Source: Alphaproteobacteria bacterium
GTDB lineage: Bacteria > Pseudomonadota > Alphaproteobacteria > Caulobacterales > Parvularculaceae
Direction: 5' to 3'
Length of the DNA: 64,000 bases
NCBI GenBank assembly: GCA_016125455.1
Contig: WGLS01000005.1
Span: forward strand, 124,001-188,000
Shown here: one piece after another, positions 9,234 to 18,518 of the stretch
Layout of the letters: every line of letters starts with the position of its first letter
How positions within the stretch are numbered: the stretch's first letter is position 1
The notes under the pieces: generated by a model
Databases searched by the model: none
What the model was told of the DNA's origin: nothing
What the model saw: only the letters and a program-made list of their open reading frames with translations
Program-made: the position numbers and the translations under genes

Positions 9234-11294
9234 GTGCTCGCGCGCCGTCTTTTGCTTATCGACATGACGCCGATTGGCGGACCGGCGGCCACCGGCGCCG
9301 TCAAGGACGTCTATTTCGGGGACTGGCCGGCTGACCGGCTGTTGCACGTCATGGGCGGCGATGCAGGGATGTTGCGGATCGCCGCCGGGAAGGGCGCGCC
9401 GCGATGGCTCGTTCAGACGGAAGGGTTGGCGCAGCAGCTCGCGGCGGCCTTTCGTCCCGACCTGATCCTTTATCGGCCTGTCGCCGATCAGCCCGACCTG
9501 CATCGCTTTGCCGTCGAGGCGGCGGCGGGGACGAACGCGCCGCTCGCGACCTGGACGATGGATGACTGGATTGGCCGCCTCGCGGCCAGCGACGGCCCTG
9601 CCGCGGCCGAGGCATTCGCCGCGAGCCTTGCGCCGATGTTCGCGCGCGCGGCCGTCAACTTCGTCATTTCCGAGGGCATGGCCAAGGCCTACGGCGCCAG
9701 GTTCGGGCAGGCGTTCGAAGTCCTGCGGAACGCCGTCGACCCGTCGCCCGCCGCATCGGACCCGGCCGGGTCGCCCGGCGGCGCTTTCCGGATCCGCTAT
9801 GCGGGATCGCTGGCGCCGGAGACGACGCTGGCGTCCGTTGAGCGCGTCGCGGCAGCGGTATCCGCGATGGCGCGGACCAGCGAGCGCATCAGTCTCGAAA
9901 TCCGGACGCAGCCGCACTGGCGCGCCATGCATGGGCGGCGGTTTCGCGGGCTTGCCGGCGTCTCCATCGGCGCCGCCGACATGGACGAGGCCGGGTATCG
10001 CGCCTGGATCGCCGATGCGGACCTGCTGCTCGTGGCTTACAACTTCGACGAGGTGACGACGTCGTATCTGCGGTACTCCTTTGCGAACAAGATACCTGAG
10101 GCGCTAGCATCCGGGTCGGCGATCCTCCTGCACGGGCCGGCGTCGCTGGAGACTGTCCGGTACCTGACGGATCGCCAACTCGCCATTGCCGTCACGACGC
10201 CCGATACCGAATTGCTCAAGACGGAGATTGCAAGCGCCGTCGGCGCGCCGGACCGTCGTCGTGACCTTGCAATGCGGGCGCGCGCTCATGCCGCGGCGGC
10301 ATTCGAGCGGAGCGAAAGGCGCGCTGCGTTCATTGCGACAGTGCGCCGGGTTGCGGCGCGGCTGCCGGTTGACGCCGAGGCCGCCGCCGGCGAGCAAGTT
10401 CAGTTCGATGAATGCGCGTTCGTGTATGCGGCGATCGATGCAGGCGCCCGGCCGGGCGTGATGATCGACGTCGGCGCCCATCATGGCGGCTCGCTGAAGC
10501 GGTTCGCCGCCGCCGGCTGGACCGTTCATGCGTTCGAACCCGACCCCGCGAATCGCGAGGCCCTGTTGCGCGCAACGCAAGGTGGGCCAGGGCGAGTCAG
10601 TGTCTCGGCTTCGGCTGTGGCGGCGGAAGAAGCGGCCAGCGCGCCCTTCTTCCGGTCGGACGTGTCGACCGGGATATCCTCTCTCGGCCGCTTCCACGAA
10701 AGCCACGCCGCGGCGGGCGATGTCCCGGTCACGACATTGAACCGGCTGATCGAGGACGAGAAGCTTGATGCGATCGATTTCCTGAAGATCGACGTCGAGG
10801 GCTTTGAATGGGATGTACTTCAGGGGCTCGACTTCGATCGGGTCCGCCCGCGCGCCATTCTCGCCGAGTTCGAGGACCGCAAGACCGCCAACCGCGGCGT
10901 GACGGCGGCGCGGCTTGCAGGGTTTCTGATCGATCATGGCTATGAGGTGTGGGCGAGCGAATGGTGGCCGGTGGTGGAGTATGGCCGGACCCACAGCTGG
11001 CGTCGCCTGCGGCGTTGGCCTTGCGAAACGGCGCCTGACGGGTGGGGCAATCTCCTGGCCTTCATCAAGCCGCCATGCCCGGACGCGATTGAAGACGGCT
11101 TCAGTCTGGCTGTTGCGGGCGGCTCGTTCGGTCTCTCCGCTGAACGCGCGGTCGCCCGGTTTGGCGCGCCGCCACGCCCACGCTCGCCGCTTCGCCGCGC
11201 CATCGACGCCCTCGCGACCCGCTTTCCCGGCGCATATCGGGCTGCCAGGGCTGTGGCCGGACCGGTCCTGCGCGCAACCGGCCGCCGCTCGTGA
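9234..11294 (+). CDS. Fusion protein: N-terminal glycosyltransferase-like domain plus C-terminal FkbM family methyltransferase
   Basis: N-term GT4-like (NFVISEGMAKAYGARFG...LRNAVDP...IRYAGSLAPETTLASV); C-term GVMIDVGAHHGGSLKRFAAAGWTVHAFEPDPANREALL...DFLKIDVEGFEWDVLQGL. Confidence 0.85.
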   Translation: MLARRLLLIDMTPIGGPAATGAVKDVYFGDWPADRLLHVMGGDAGMLRIAAGKGAPRWLVQTEGLAQQLAAAFRPDLILYRPVADQPDLHRFAVEAAAGTNAPLATWTMDDWIGRLAASDGPAAAEAFAASLAPMFARAAVNFVISEGMAKAYGARFGQAFEVLRNAVDPSPAASDPAGSPGGAFRIRYAGSLAPETTLASVERVAAAVSAMARTSERISLEIRTQPHWRAMHGRRFRGLAGVSIGAADMDEAGYRAWIADADLLLVAYNFDEVTTSYLRYSFANKIPEALASGSAILLHGPASLETVRYLTDRQLAIAVTTPDTELLKTEIASAVGAPDRRRDLAMRARAHAAAAFERSERRAAFIATVRRVAARLPVDAEAAAGEQVQFDECAFVYAAIDAGARPGVMIDVGAHHGGSLKRFAAAGWTVHAFEPDPANREALLRATQGGPGRVSVSASAVAAEEAASAPFFRSDVSTGISSLGRFHESHAAAGDVPVTTLNRLIEDEKLDAIDFLKIDVEGFEWDVLQGLDFDRVRPRAILAEFEDRKTANRGVTAARLAGFLIDHGYEVWASEWWPVVEYGRTHSWRRLRRWPCETAPDGWGNLLAFIKPPCPDAIEDGFSLAVAGGSFGLSAERAVARFGAPPRPRSPLRRAIDALATRFPGAYRAARAVAGPVLRATGRRS

Positions 11295-11420
11295 GGGGGT
11301 CGGCCGGGGACTTGCGATGACTCCGAGCGGTGTTCTATTGACCGACGACGCCTGGGCGAGGGCAGGGCGGCATTGTCCGGGCGGCTGACAGGGACGTTAG
11401 AGAAGGTCGAGCGACGGCAC

Positions 11421-12740
11421 ATGTCCACAACGGTCAGCTACGCGCCTGTCGGCGTCTTCAGCGAAAAAATGTTCCAGTGCGGCGCATCGATCGCCGCGCT
11501 GCGGCTGACGGATCTTCTCGCCCGCGACGGCGTTGATGCATTCTACAATTTCCAGGCGAAACTGCCCGGACAGGAACCGCCCGCGGGCGCGATGCCGCAC
11601 GTCAACTTTTCCTATGTTTCAAGTTTTCTCGACAAGCGAGCGAGCGCCGATGTCGCGCGCGCCGGAGCGACGTGCAAGACGCTAGCTATGCGCCGCAAGC
11701 TTGAAATCATCGGGGAAAAAATCCGTGTCGCGATGATTGAGCAGGGCGCTCGCGTCGCCCACTTCCACAACTATTCCGGCGATCGCGAAACCATCCTGCG
11801 GATCGCGCGCCAGATGCCGTTCGTGTGGACGTTGCACGATACGTCGCCGGTAACCGGGTATCACTACCGCATGTTCGGGCTTGACGATAAGCCGCTGGAG
11901 TACCGCGCGAAGCTTCTGCCCGCGACGGAAGAGTTCTGGGAGGCGCTGAAGGGCTTGCCGTTCGCGTTCACCGCGCCGAGCAAGTGGCTGGCGGATTACG
12001 CTCGCATGTCCTGTCCGGACTTCATCCGTGTCGAGCATATTCCGAACGCGCTGCCCGAACACGCATTCTACCCGATGGAAAAAGCGCACGCGCGGGCTGT
12101 CATCGGCCTCGATCCGTCGCGAACCTACATCCTCTTTTTCGCGGGAAAAGGCGCTTGGCAGCGCAAGAATTTCGAGGTCCTCGCGCGCTCGCTCGCCGGC
12201 GAGCCGGACCTCAACGTCAACGTGGTCGTAGTTGGCGGCGTCGCGGAAAAATCGCTGATCCGCGATTCGCGGCTGCTGTTCCTTAACGGCTTCGATCCGA
12301 TTGCGGATGCGGCCAGGATAACCGCACTCTACAACGCAGCCGACGCGTTCTGCATTTCCTCGCTTGTCGATAACCTGCCGAACACGGTGCTGGAAGCGAT
12401 CCATTGCGGTCGGCCGGTGATTGGCGCGGATACCGGCGGCGTGCCGGAAATGGTCATCGACGGGCGCAATGGCTGGCTCTTCAACCCGCGTGACGTGTCG
12501 TCATTGCGATTGGCGTTGCGCCGGTTCGTCCATGCGCGCGATCGATGGGACGCATTCGGCGCAGAATCGCTGAAGGTATCCGCTGCGGATTACTCCGCGC
12601 GCAAGGCAGTGGGCGGCCTCAGAAATCTTTACACGGAACTTCACGACATGCGCCTGCGGCGGGATATCGCCGAAACGGCGCCGGCCGCGACGCGGGGCGC
12701 CGCTCCAAGCGCGCGTGGAGGATTGCTGCAAGCGGTCTGA
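11421..12740 (+). CDS. Glycosyltransferase family 4-like
   Basis: HNYSGDRETILRIARQMPFVWTLHDTSPVTGYHYRMFG and ALYNAADAFCISSLVDNLPNTVLEAIHCGRPVIGADTGGVPEMV. Confidence 0.9.
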   Translation: MSTTVSYAPVGVFSEKMFQCGASIAALRLTDLLARDGVDAFYNFQAKLPGQEPPAGAMPHVNFSYVSSFLDKRASADVARAGATCKTLAMRRKLEIIGEKIRVAMIEQGARVAHFHNYSGDRETILRIARQMPFVWTLHDTSPVTGYHYRMFGLDDKPLEYRAKLLPATEEFWEALKGLPFAFTAPSKWLADYARMSCPDFIRVEHIPNALPEHAFYPMEKAHARAVIGLDPSRTYILFFAGKGAWQRKNFEVLARSLAGEPDLNVNVVVVGGVAEKSLIRDSRLLFLNGFDPIADAARITALYNAADAFCISSLVDNLPNTVLEAIHCGRPVIGADTGGVPEMVIDGRNGWLFNPRDVSSLRLALRRFVHARDRWDAFGAESLKVSAADYSARKAVGGLRNLYTELHDMRLRRDIAETAPAATRGAAPSARGGLLQAV

Positions 12741-12808
12741 TCGACCAGAACCGAAGAACGGGAGGGCGGGGCGAGGGCCACGCTCCCGGAAAGAAGAGGC
12801 TAGGCGTC

Positions 12809-14029
12809 GTGTTTGACATTCTGTTAGGTCTGGTGGCGATCGGCCTGTCCACTGCGACAGCGGGCTATGCGTATTTGCGGCTGCGGCCTGCGATAAATTC
12901 GCTCCGCCCCGAGATTTCACGGGCGGGCGGCATGTTCGACGAACTGAGCCAGCTATTTGAAACGACGCTTGGCTGGCGCAATGACGAGCGCCGCCTGACG
13001 CAGTCGATGGAATGGCAGCGCCGGCTGATCGCCGAGGAAACAGCGCGGGTTGACGCGGTCGGGCGGCGGCTGTCGGAAGCTGAAGCCAGATCTGATGCGA
13101 TCAGCGCCAGGATCGACGGCGTCCGGGATGAGGTCGCCGCCGTTCGCGCAAATTTCAGCGCGCAGTGCAAGACGGCCGAGGGCGCCGCGGGCAAGGTTGC
13201 GGAAGGCCTTGCCGCGGCGACCGATCGGCTCGACGCGCTCGACGTTGCGATTGAGAAGCTTCGTCGCGATGTGGAGTTCCTGCCGGGCGCGAACCTGCAG
13301 CGGGCGCTGACGCACGCGCGCCTCCTGTCTGACGGCGCGGTCGAGACCTTGCTCCATGACGTCTGCCCGAAGCTGGCGCTCGAACTGTCCGCGCGCCACC
13401 TGCATCAGATCGCGCACCGCATCTGCTCGATCGAGGACCTCTGCCATGGCCGTCTTGCGACGTCCGTGGACGCCATGACGACGCGAATCGTCGCGGCGCT
13501 CCACCTGGTGCGCAAGCCCGATGCGCCATTCCGCATGGCCGAGATAGGAACGCTCTATGGCATCGGGGCCATTGCGATCTATGATCAGGTCAGGTTTCGG
13601 GCCCGGCAACCGCACATGACGATCATCGACCCGCTGGAGGGTTACTACGGCGCCGGCGCGATTGACTATGTCTCCACCGTGCCGGTGACCCCTGACGTGC
13701 TGGCTGCCAACCTGGCGGTATTCGCCGTGCCGGATGACGCGGTCACCGTCGTGGCGGCGCTGAGCGAATCGGATGAGGCGTTGTCGGCGACGCGGAACGA
13801 AGAATACGATCTCTTGATTATTGACGGCGACCACTCCCGCGAAGGCGTCGAACGGGACTTCGAGAACTATTTTGGCCGGGTCAGGCCGGGCGGCCTCGTG
13901 ATCGTCGATGATTATGGCGTCAAGGAATGGCCCGCCATCAAGCAGTACGCCGACCAGAAACTACTTCCGCGCGCGGATGTTCAGCACGTGTTCGACGGAC
14001 ATCGAACGCTGCTTCTTCGGAAAGTCTAG
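12809..14029 (+). CDS. Membrane-anchored coiled-coil protein with C-terminal class I SAM methyltransferase domain
   Basis: GTG start VFDILLGLVAIGLSTATAGYAYLRL (TM), then long heptad-like region, then MAEIGTLYGIGAIAIYDQ...IDPLEGYYG...DLLIIDGDHSREGVERDFENYFGRVRPGGLVIVDD. Confidence 0.82.
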   Translation: MFDILLGLVAIGLSTATAGYAYLRLRPAINSLRPEISRAGGMFDELSQLFETTLGWRNDERRLTQSMEWQRRLIAEETARVDAVGRRLSEAEARSDAISARIDGVRDEVAAVRANFSAQCKTAEGAAGKVAEGLAAATDRLDALDVAIEKLRRDVEFLPGANLQRALTHARLLSDGAVETLLHDVCPKLALELSARHLHQIAHRICSIEDLCHGRLATSVDAMTTRIVAALHLVRKPDAPFRMAEIGTLYGIGAIAIYDQVRFRARQPHMTIIDPLEGYYGAGAIDYVSTVPVTPDVLAANLAVFAVPDDAVTVVAALSESDEALSATRNEEYDLLIIDGDHSREGVERDFENYFGRVRPGGLVIVDDYGVKEWPAIKQYADQKLLPRADVQHVFDGHRTLLLRKV

Positions 14030-14060
14030 CGCCAACTCCCGCCAACAGGAGCCCCGGATC

Positions 14061-14933
14061 ATGAGCCCTCTCGCGTTCGCGCGCGCCTATTGGCGCCACA
14101 GCCGAGACCGGAGGCCCGACAGTCATGTCGCGCCCTATCGTCAGTTCTGGGATCCGTCCGAGGATGAGAAAATAAAGCTGGCGTTCCGCTACAAGATGGC
14201 GGGAGACGGGTTCGCGACGACGGAAAATGAAAAGCGGATCCTGTCATGGCGGGACGTCTACAAGGGCGAAAGGGCGTTTCTCATCGGCAACGGGCCGAGT
14301 CTCAACAAGCTCGACATGAAGAAACTTGCGAGCGAGCGCACGATCGGGGTGAATTCGATCTATCTGAATTTCGACAATATGGGCTTCCTGCCGAATCACT
14401 ACGTCATTGAGGATCGCTTCGTCGCCGAGGACCGCGCCGATGAGGTCAACGCGATGCGCGGGCCGGTCAAGTGGTTCGGGAACTATCTCAACTACTGCCT
14501 TAAGGGCGACGACGTGAACTGGATCAACGTCCGCATGCGGTACGACGAGCACGAGAATTTCCCGTTCTTCTCCACGAATTTCGCCCGGCAGGCGTGGACC
14601 GGCGGCTCCGTTACCTATGTATGCATGCAGCTCGCGTACTGGCTCGGCGTGAAGACGCTTTACCTGATCGGCTTCGACCATCACTACGTGATCCCCGACG
14701 ACGCCGAAGTCGAAGGGCTCGATATCACGTCGCAATCGGACGATCCGAACCATTTTCACCCGGACTATTTCGGCAAGGGCTATCGTTGGCATGACCCGAA
14801 GGTCGATCGCATGGAGCTCGGCTATCGCAAGGCCGGGCGATTCTTTGAGATGGACGGCCGCAAGATCTACAACGCGACCGCTGGCGGCAAGCTCGAATGC
14901 TTTGAACGGGTCGACTATGATTCGCTGTTCTAG
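14061..14933 (+). CDS. DUF115 / MptE-like family protein
   Basis: ERAFLIGNGPSLNKLDMKKLASERTIGVNSIYLNFDNMGFLPNHYVIED; SVTYVCMQLAYWLGVKTLYLIGFDHHY. Confidence 0.82.
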   Translation: MSPLAFARAYWRHSRDRRPDSHVAPYRQFWDPSEDEKIKLAFRYKMAGDGFATTENEKRILSWRDVYKGERAFLIGNGPSLNKLDMKKLASERTIGVNSIYLNFDNMGFLPNHYVIEDRFVAEDRADEVNAMRGPVKWFGNYLNYCLKGDDVNWINVRMRYDEHENFPFFSTNFARQAWTGGSVTYVCMQLAYWLGVKTLYLIGFDHHYVIPDDAEVEGLDITSQSDDPNHFHPDYFGKGYRWHDPKVDRMELGYRKAGRFFEMDGRKIYNATAGGKLECFERVDYDSLF

Positions 14934-14987
14934 TGGCGGGTCGTCAGGGCGCGCCGGAGCGGACGCAACGGTCTGGTGACGCGCTAG

Positions 14988-16484
14988 ATGGTCTTTTCCT
15001 CGCTCGAATTCATCTTCCTGTTCCTGCCGGCGACCTATGCCGGGCTCCTGGCGCTGACCCATTTCGGGCGCGCCCGCGCCGCGATCGTCTGGCTGATCGT
15101 TGCGTCGCTGTTTTTCTACGGCTACTGGGAGCCGAAATACCTGATCCTGATTTCAGTATCCATCCTGACCAATTTTGCGCTGGGTCCGATGATCGACCCT
15201 TCATCAGGCCGGACGGATCGCGCCCGACGGGGCTTTCTTATCGCGGCGATCGCCTTCAATCTCGGCCTCCTTGCTTACTTCAAGTACCTGAATTTCTTCG
15301 TCGACACTGTGAACGCCGTGGCGGGCGCGGAGTACTCAATTGCGCGGATCATCCTGCCGATCGGCATCTCGTTTTTTTCCTTTCAGCAGATTTCCTACCA
15401 GGTCGATAGGTACAAGGGCCTCGTCGACGACCGCAGCTTTCTCAATTATGTGCTGTTCGTCATATATTTCCCGCAACTGATCGCCGGGCCGATCGTTCAC
15501 CACAAGGAAATGCTCGGCCAGTTCGACGAGGGACGCGGGTTCCGGCTTTCGCTGGAAAACCTCTGCTATGGCGGCGCGTACTTTCTGATAGGGCTCGCCA
15601 AGAAGACCCTGATCGCCGATCCGCTCGCCGTGCACGCAAATGCGGTCTTCGCCGCCAGCGAGAAAGGTGGGACGCTGACTTTTGCCGACGCATGGGTCGG
15701 AGCGCTCGCCTACACCGGGCAGATTTATTTCGATTTCGCCGGTTATTCGGCGATGGCGATCGGCCTGGCGGCGATGATTGGCGTCAAGCTGCCGCTCAAT
15801 TTCAATTCACCATACAAATCATTGAGCATCCAGGAATTCTGGCGTCGCTGGCACATCACGCTGTCGCGCTTTCTGCGCGACTACCTGTACATTCCCCTCG
15901 GCGGAAACCGCCATGGCGAACAGCGGCGACTGGTCAACCTGATGCTCACCATGCTGATCGGCGGCCTGTGGCATGGCGCGGCATGGACGTTCGTTGTGTG
16001 GGGCGGCCTCCATGGCCTCTACCTCGTCGTGAACCGCGCGTTTGACGTGGCCGCGGCGCGTCTTGCGCCGGGCGCCATGGATGCGCCGGCGGCGAAGGTC
16101 GCCAGCTGGTGCATTACGTTTCTCGCGGTGGTCTATGCCTGGGTATTCTTCCGGGCGACGAGTTTCGATTCCGCGTTCGCGATGGTGCGGGCCATGAGCG
16201 ATCCCGGCGCGGGGACGCAGGCTGGGGCTTGGACCCTGAGCGTCGTCCGGCTGACGAACGCCGACGCCGCGCTCTTTGCGATCGCCGCATTCTTCGCAGC
16301 GGTCGCGCCGAATGCGGCGCAGCTGATGAATTTCCGGCCGGGTAACACGCCTGTCGACGCGCCGGCGCCGCTCTGGCCGACTTGGCGGCCGAACGTGGCG
16401 TGGGGCGTGGCCATCGGCGTTCTCGGATTCTTTGCTATTCTCGCCACGCAAAAGAACAATGAGTTCATCTACTTCCAGTTCTAG
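14988..16484 (+). CDS. MBOAT family O-acyltransferase (AlgI-like)
   Basis: IQEFWRRWHITLSRFLRDYLYIPLGGNR and MLIGGLWHGAAWTFVVWGGLHG MBOAT His motifs. Confidence 0.95.
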   Translation: MVFSSLEFIFLFLPATYAGLLALTHFGRARAAIVWLIVASLFFYGYWEPKYLILISVSILTNFALGPMIDPSSGRTDRARRGFLIAAIAFNLGLLAYFKYLNFFVDTVNAVAGAEYSIARIILPIGISFFSFQQISYQVDRYKGLVDDRSFLNYVLFVIYFPQLIAGPIVHHKEMLGQFDEGRGFRLSLENLCYGGAYFLIGLAKKTLIADPLAVHANAVFAASEKGGTLTFADAWVGALAYTGQIYFDFAGYSAMAIGLAAMIGVKLPLNFNSPYKSLSIQEFWRRWHITLSRFLRDYLYIPLGGNRHGEQRRLVNLMLTMLIGGLWHGAAWTFVVWGGLHGLYLVVNRAFDVAAARLAPGAMDAPAAKVASWCITFLAVVYAWVFFRATSFDSAFAMVRAMSDPGAGTQAGAWTLSVVRLTNADAALFAIAAFFAAVAPNAAQLMNFRPGNTPVDAPAPLWPTWRPNVAWGVAIGVLGFFAILATQKNNEFIYFQF

Positions 16485-16502
16485 CGCGGGAATCGCAACT
16501 TC

Positions 16503-17588
16503 ATGTCATCACCGCCGCGTAAGCACCTGACCGGATTCCTGGCGCTCTACGGCGCCCTGGCGGTCTGCCTCCTTGGCACAGCGGGCCTCGTCTGGGCGGT
16601 TGACCCGCTTCAGGTCTTCCGAAGGGCGTCGTTCTACGAGCCGATCATCGAGAGCGACGAACGCACGCAGAATGCCGGCCTCTTGCGCAGCTATCCCGCG
16701 CAGGGGTTGTTGATCGGCAGCTCGCTGTCGCAGGCCTGCCGCGCGGATGATTTCACCAAAGCGCTGGGCACGGACTTCCTTCGGATTTCGGCCGCCGGCA
16801 TGACCGCAAAGGAATGGCGCTACTTCCTTGAAACCAGGATCATGCGGCGCAAGCCCGCCCGCGTCGTCGACATCCAGTACTGGTTCACCTTCGGCCGGAC
16901 GAATGCAATGGATTTTCGCGAGGAATATGGGGCGTTTCCGACGCATCTTTACCAGCCCGGCGCTCTCGACATTGCGAAGTACCTCATCAACTACGACAAT
17001 ATCGGCATGGCGATTAACGTTCTTGCCGAGGCGGCCGGCTTCAGCGCGATCGAACGGATTGATTTTCAGAGCCGCAACAGTCCAGAAGCCGATCCTAGGC
17101 GAACGACTGGCGTCGCATCGGTCCGCAGGCTCTACAACCAGATTGCCGGCGGCCGAAAGCCGGACGCCGCCTTCCTCGCCGCAGAACGCAATCGAATGCT
17201 CGCGGCGTTCGACGAGTTCTATGCGCCGTTCATCCTCGACCATCAGGAAATCCAGTTCGATATTGTCGTCCCGCCGTTCACGCTCGCCTATTATCAGGCC
17301 TTCAAGAGCGCGGGCGTCTACCGGCTGAATACGATCCTGCTGTTCCGCCAGAAGCTTGCCGAGCTCGCACGCGAGGCCCCGAACGTGCGCATTCATGACT
17401 TCGGGGTCGACGACCGTTTCCTGAGCGATTACGACAACTTCTACGACACGCACCATTTCAGCGCGACGATCTGCGCAAGGATCGCCGACGACATTGCGGC
17501 GAAGCCGGCAGGGGATGGGGCCGAGGCGGTGATCGAAGGGACGCAGCGGCTGAAGGCCCTGGTCGACGACGCAGAGCTGCCCTGGTGA
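16503..17588 (+). CDS. SGNH-like / AlgX-AlgJ-like partner of the MBOAT acyltransferase
   Basis: N-terminal TM; LLIGSSLSQACRADDF; terminal FYDTHHFSATICARIADDI Asp/His motif; immediately after MBOAT gene. Confidence 0.7.
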   Translation: MSSPPRKHLTGFLALYGALAVCLLGTAGLVWAVDPLQVFRRASFYEPIIESDERTQNAGLLRSYPAQGLLIGSSLSQACRADDFTKALGTDFLRISAAGMTAKEWRYFLETRIMRRKPARVVDIQYWFTFGRTNAMDFREEYGAFPTHLYQPGALDIAKYLINYDNIGMAINVLAEAAGFSAIERIDFQSRNSPEADPRRTTGVASVRRLYNQIAGGRKPDAAFLAAERNRMLAAFDEFYAPFILDHQEIQFDIVVPPFTLAYYQAFKSAGVYRLNTILLFRQKLAELAREAPNVRIHDFGVDDRFLSDYDNFYDTHHFSATICARIADDIAAKPAGDGAEAVIEGTQRLKALVDDAELPW

Positions 17589-17654
17589 TGGCGTGACGGC
17601 TTGGCGGCGACGGGTTTGAACGGCGGGAGAGGGCGTCTCGCCCTGGTGGACGAC

Positions 17655-18518
17655 ATGGGCGCGCAGGACGAACCTCAAGCTATATCCCCGCGCATCTACA
17701 ATCAGCGCTTGCGCCTGCGCGCGCCGCTGGGGGAAGCGGCGGAGTACGCGCTTGGCTCGCTGATTACCCACCGCTGGCAGATCATCCAGACCTTCCGGCG
17801 CGACTTCACCGGCCTGTCTGACCTGACCCGGTGGGGCGCATTCTGGAACTATGCGCTGCCGATCGTGCCGCTCGGCGTTTACGTTCTCCTGATGGCGCTG
17901 CGGCTGTTTCCGTCGTTCGGCGAAGTCAGCGGCGTCGTCTATATCACAATGGGCGTAACCCTGTGGTTCCTGTTCTCGGGCCTCCTGCGCTCGCCGGTGG
18001 CGGCGATCGAACGTGATTTCAAATCCCTTGCGCGCACCGATACGCCTATCTTCGTGGCCATCGCGACCAGCGTGTCGACGCTGTTCTTCGAGACCATGGT
18101 CCGCGCCATTGTGGTGATTGCGGTGTTTATCGCGTTCCAGGGGGCGCCGTCCTGGAAGATCGTCTACGCGCCGGCGTTTCTCGTCTTCGGGGCGCTCTTG
18201 TTCGCGTCGATCGGGGTCATCCTTGCGCTTTTCAATCTGGCCTACCGCGACATCGCCAAGATCCTCGGCGTGACGTTGGCCTACGGTATATTTTTTTCCG
18301 GAGTGATCTTTCCGCTGCAGGGAGGCGCGGTCATGGACGCCATCCTCCGAGCGAATCCGTTCTTCGTCTTTATCGAGAACATAAGGTCGGCCTGCGTCGG
18401 CGGCGGCATCGTCTATCCGTCGTCCCTCGCGACATTCTGCGCCCTGTCGGTCGCCCTCTCGGCGATCGCGGTGATCTTCGCCTATCGCAGCGAATTCCGG
18501 TTGCGGGGGCTGGTATGA
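17655..18518 (+). CDS. wzm: Polysaccharide ABC exporter permease (Wzm/KpsM/TagG type)
   Basis: 6-TM ABC-2 type permease; WGAFWNYALPIVPLGVYVLLMALRLFP; overlaps Wzt-like ATPase by 4 bp. Confidence 0.88.
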   Translation: MGAQDEPQAISPRIYNQRLRLRAPLGEAAEYALGSLITHRWQIIQTFRRDFTGLSDLTRWGAFWNYALPIVPLGVYVLLMALRLFPSFGEVSGVVYITMGVTLWFLFSGLLRSPVAAIERDFKSLARTDTPIFVAIATSVSTLFFETMVRAIVVIAVFIAFQGAPSWKIVYAPAFLVFGALLFASIGVILALFNLAYRDIAKILGVTLAYGIFFSGVIFPLQGGAVMDAILRANPFFVFIENIRSACVGGGIVYPSSLATFCALSVALSAIAVIFAYRSEFRLRGLV

